Shown here one piece after another: positions 62,062 to 64,000 of a stretch of 64,000 nucleotides of DNA (its first letter is position 1; each line of letters begins with the position of its first letter). Source of the DNA: Oceanobacillus sp. CFH 90083 (GTDB taxonomy: Bacteria; Bacillota; Bacilli; Bacillales; Amphibacillaceae); assembly GCF_009389585.1 (NCBI RefSeq), contig NZ_VIYG01000004.1, forward strand, positions 62,001-126,000, written 5' to 3'. Both the position numbers and the translations under genes were made by a program. Below the pieces are notes generated by a model. It had not been told where the DNA came from, ran no database searches, and saw only the letters and a program-made list of their open reading frames with translations.

Positions 62062-63108
62062 GTGAATCATTTATTCAGTCCTTATAAAATTAAAGGTCTT
62101 TCACTAAAAAATCGAATTGTTATGTCACCGATGTGTCAATATTCCGTCACGAAAGAAGATGGTGCCCCAAATGATTGGCACTTTGTTCACTATGTATCAA
62201 GAGCGATTGGAGGAACTGGTCTAATTATTATAGAAATGACTAGTGTTACCCCTGAGGGGCGTATTACTAATGGCGATCTTGGTCTTTGGTCTGATGAACA
62301 AGTACCACATTACCAACGGCTTATTAATGAAATTAAAAAATATGACACCAAGGTTGGGATTCAGATTGCCCATGCAGGCAGAAAAGCAGAAGATGCTAAT
62401 CAGCCTGTAGGAGCTTCCAATATACCTGTAGAAGTATTACCAGAAGAAACAATGAATGGGGAACTTAAACCGCCAAGAGCTTTAACAAACCAAGAAGTAA
62501 AAGAAACTGTTCAACAATTTAAACAGGCCGCTGAGAGAGCAGTAAAAGCGGGTTTTGATACCATCGAATTGCATGGCGCTCATGGTTATCTCTTGCATCA
62601 GTTTATGTCACCAAGCATCAATAATCGTACAGATGAGTATGGAGAAGACCTGGCACTCTTTGGAGAAGAAGTGATAAAGGCAGTCAAAGCTGTAATGCCA
62701 GCTGATATGCCATTAATCATGCGAATTTCTGCCATTGAGTATATAGATGGGGGCTACGGCTTGCCACACGCTATTAATATGGCAAAACGTTTTAAAAAAG
62801 CTGGTGTAGATGTTTTTCATGTTTCAAGTGGCGGGGAAGGAATTCCCGGAGAACGAAAACCGAAAAACACTCCGGGTTATCAGGTACCCTTTGCACGTGA
62901 GGTGAAAAAACAGTTAAATCTCCCAGTTATCGCTGTTGGTAAATTAAGCAACCCCGAACTGGCAGAAGCAACCATTACAAATGGAGATGCAGAGCTTGTA
63001 GCTGTTGCAAGAGGTATGCTTAATGATCCTTATTGGAGTTTGCATGCTGAGAAGAGATTAACTCATAAAGTAAAGCCACCTTTTCAATATGCTAGAGGAA
63101 TGAGATAA
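62062..63108 (+). CDS. namA: NADH:flavin oxidoreductase, Old Yellow Enzyme (YqjM/NamA-like)
   Basis: 348 residues (YqjM 338). FMN-dependent reduction of activated alkenes and xenobiotics. N-terminal LFSPYKIKGLSLKNRIVMSPMCQYS (the Cys26 equivalent in SPMCQYS is the YqjM-type redox sensor), then IQIAHAGRKAE (about 95), DTIELHGAHGYLLHQFMSPSINNRTDEYG (about 173; substrate His pair), and ELVAVARGMLNDPYW near the C-terminus. GTG start nine bases after AAAGGAG. Divergent from the MarR gene. Confidence 0.94.
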   Translation: MNHLFSPYKIKGLSLKNRIVMSPMCQYSVTKEDGAPNDWHFVHYVSRAIGGTGLIIIEMTSVTPEGRITNGDLGLWSDEQVPHYQRLINEIKKYDTKVGIQIAHAGRKAEDANQPVGASNIPVEVLPEETMNGELKPPRALTNQEVKETVQQFKQAAERAVKAGFDTIELHGAHGYLLHQFMSPSINNRTDEYGEDLALFGEEVIKAVKAVMPADMPLIMRISAIEYIDGGYGLPHAINMAKRFKKAGVDVFHVSSGGEGIPGERKPKNTPGYQVPFAREVKKQLNLPVIAVGKLSNPELAEATITNGDAELVAVARGMLNDPYWSLHAEKRLTHKVKPPFQYARGMR

Positions 63109-63114
63109 AAAATA

Positions 63115-63163
63115 AAGGGACTGTTGTACAATCAGTTACCTAAGTGCACAACAGTCCCTTTTC
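63115..63163 (+). terminator. Terminator of the Old Yellow Enzyme gene
   Basis: AAGGGACTGTTGT pairs with ACAACAGTCCCTT followed by TTCG, eight bases after the stop. Confidence 0.85.
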
Positions 63164-63174
63164 GTATAAGAGGA

Positions 63175-63321
63175 TGTTCAAAAAGTCCAATAAAAATGAC
63201 ACGGCGAATTTCTGCGTTGACCTGCTTTTTCCAATACTCACGTATTATAAAGCATACGCTCCGTTTGTAAAAAGCAGATCGCCTTGAACTTCTTGGTCCT
63301 ATTTATCGGACTTTTTGAACA
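63175..63321. repeat. Small interspersed inverted-repeat element, member B
   Basis: A perfect 14-base terminal repeat TGTTCAAAAAGTCC (63175-63188) / GGACTTTTTGAACA (63308-63321) encloses a non-coding 147-base unit. The interior ACTCACGTATTATAAAGCATA matches the core of member A at 40313-40443. Resembles a miniature transposable element or a folded RNA unit. Confidence 0.65.
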
Positions 63322-63381
63322 CATACTATAAATGTTTTCTTAATTTATGAGTTGAAGGCGCCTTCTCTCCTTCGATATCTA

Positions 63382-64000
63382 TCAAAACTCTTCATAAACA
63401 GCCGGGTTCTGATCTTTTAGACGTCCATCAGCCTGGGTAAGGCTATTAATCATAGCAACCTCTTCATCACTTAATTCAAAGTCAAAAATAGAGATATTTT
63501 CCTTCTGGCGGACTGGCGATGCTGATTTAGGGATTGCGATCGCTCCCAGCTGATAATGCCAGCGGAGAATAATTTGTGAAATGGTTTTATGGTGCTGATC
63601 AGCAAGCTTTTGTAAAGTTTCATTCTGAAGGAGGTCACTTGCTCTGGATAAAGGACTCCATGATTCCGTTGCAATATGATGCTTTGCATGGAATTTTAAC
63701 TGTTCTTCCTGATTAAATAAAGGATGCAATTCAATCTGGTTCACAGTTGGTAAGATGCCTGTCTCTTTCTGAAGCCGCTCTAAATGTTCTGGTAAGAAGT
63801 TACATACACCGATGGAACGGATATAACCAAATTTTTGTGCATCAATTAACGCTTGCCAGGCTTCTACATAGTTATCCTGAATCGGGTTTGGCCAATGGAT
63901 CAGGTATAAATCATAATAATCCAGATCTGCCCGGAATAAAGATTCTTGAATGGTAATAATAGCATCATCATAATGATGGTAACGTCCCGGAAGCTTAGAA
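63382..64000 (-). CDS. Aldo/keto reductase, 3' part (5' end outside window)
   Basis: About 205 codons up to the window edge. The frame is continuous from base 64000 to the stop at 63382; the GTG near 63744 is internal. Motifs: DLDYYDLYLIHWPNP (family LxxxYxDLYLIHWP), KFGYIRSIGVCNFLPEHLERL, VNQIELHPLF and the C-terminal IAIPKSASPVRQKENISIFDFELSDEEV (NADPH-binding). It reduces aldehydes or ketones with NADPH. Typical full length is about 275-285 residues, so the N-terminal third including the catalytic Tyr is beyond the window. Confidence 0.94.
   Translation of the reverse strand, partial: SKLPGRYHHYDDAIITIQESLFRADLDYYDLYLIHWPNPIQDNYVEAWQALIDAQKFGYIRSIGVCNFLPEHLERLQKETGILPTVNQIELHPLFNQEEQLKFHAKHHIATESWSPLSRASDLLQNETLQKLADQHHKTISQIILRWHYQLGAIAIPKSASPVRQKENISIFDFELSDEEVAMINSLTQADGRLKDQNPAVYEEF

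Noticed and set aside
1-64000. CRISPR array, tRNA or rRNA genes, prophage
   Set aside because: No regularly spaced repeats with unique spacers, no cloverleaf-like tRNA sequence, no rRNA and no phage structural genes were recognised by eye.

Overview
The window looks like chromosomal DNA of a low-GC Gram-positive bacterium of the Bacillaceae. The support is strong GGAGG-type ribosome binding sites, a SAM-I (S-box) riboswitch, a LicT-type antitermination leader, a perfect catabolite-responsive element (cre), a class 3 fructose-1,6-bisphosphatase, and the GC-rich repeat family common in alkaliphilic and halophilic bacilli. An Oceanobacillus-like genus is my guess; the sequence alone does not prove it. 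No rRNA, tRNA or CRISPR array was seen.

Layout. 1-5.9 kb: end of an AGCS amino-acid/sodium symporter, fbp, a frameshifted CynX-type MFS transporter and an EamA transporter. 6.2-8.4 kb: an IS200/IS605-family element with an intact tnpB lacking zinc-ribbon cysteines, a decayed tnpA, and a truncated acetyltransferase abutting its right end. 9.4-15.7 kb: a minus-strand operon of a BglG-type regulator, a PTS IIA, a divergent phosphofructokinase, IIB, a UlaA-type IIC, a TPR protein and a class II aldolase. 15.8-18.3 kb: a P-loop kinase, a YitT protein and two small membrane proteins. 18.6-21.8 kb: a SAM-riboswitch operon of two methyltransferase-family proteins and a cyclase. 22.3-29.4 kb: a histidine phosphatase, a PII/NIF3-like protein, rsgA behind an unusual leader, and a TetR / MMPL / LxxG-repeat module. 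29.4-35.5 kb: a LacI-regulated, cre-bearing sugar ABC operon with a Gfo/Idh/MocA oxidoreductase, whose binding protein is broken in a G8 tract. 35.9-39.1 kb: a licT-PTS IIBC-chbG operon with a complete RAT/terminator leader. 39.4-49.0 kb: mixed single genes (PilZ, acetyltransferases, methyltransferase, cupin, AEC carrier, N-hydroxylase, MerR with its 19-bp-spacer promoter). 49.1-49.8 kb: an internally deleted second copy of the IS. 50-52.4 kb: pncB-nadE. 52.8-61.3 kb: a second AEC carrier and a sugar-acid-like catabolic region (xylB-like kinase and ROK regulator divergent from two TIM-barrel isomerases, a KdgT permease and an LDH2-type oxidoreductase). 61.5-64 kb: MarR divergent from an Old Yellow Enzyme, then the 3' part of an aldo/keto reductase.

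The window is mainly accessory carbon uptake and its control: three PTS/ABC sugar systems and one KdgT system, each with its own regulator, scattered among transporters. Three themes recur. Genes are broken by single-base indels, in one case clearly in a homopolymer. Both IS copies sit directly against 5'-truncated genes. Several leaders carry regulatory RNA or small ORFs. The best candidates for something undescribed are the PTS-PFK-aldolase operon with a divergent PFK, the zinc-ribbon-less TnpB element and its deletion derivative, the small ORF inside the licT terminator, the rsgA leader, and the cyclase inside an S-box operon.
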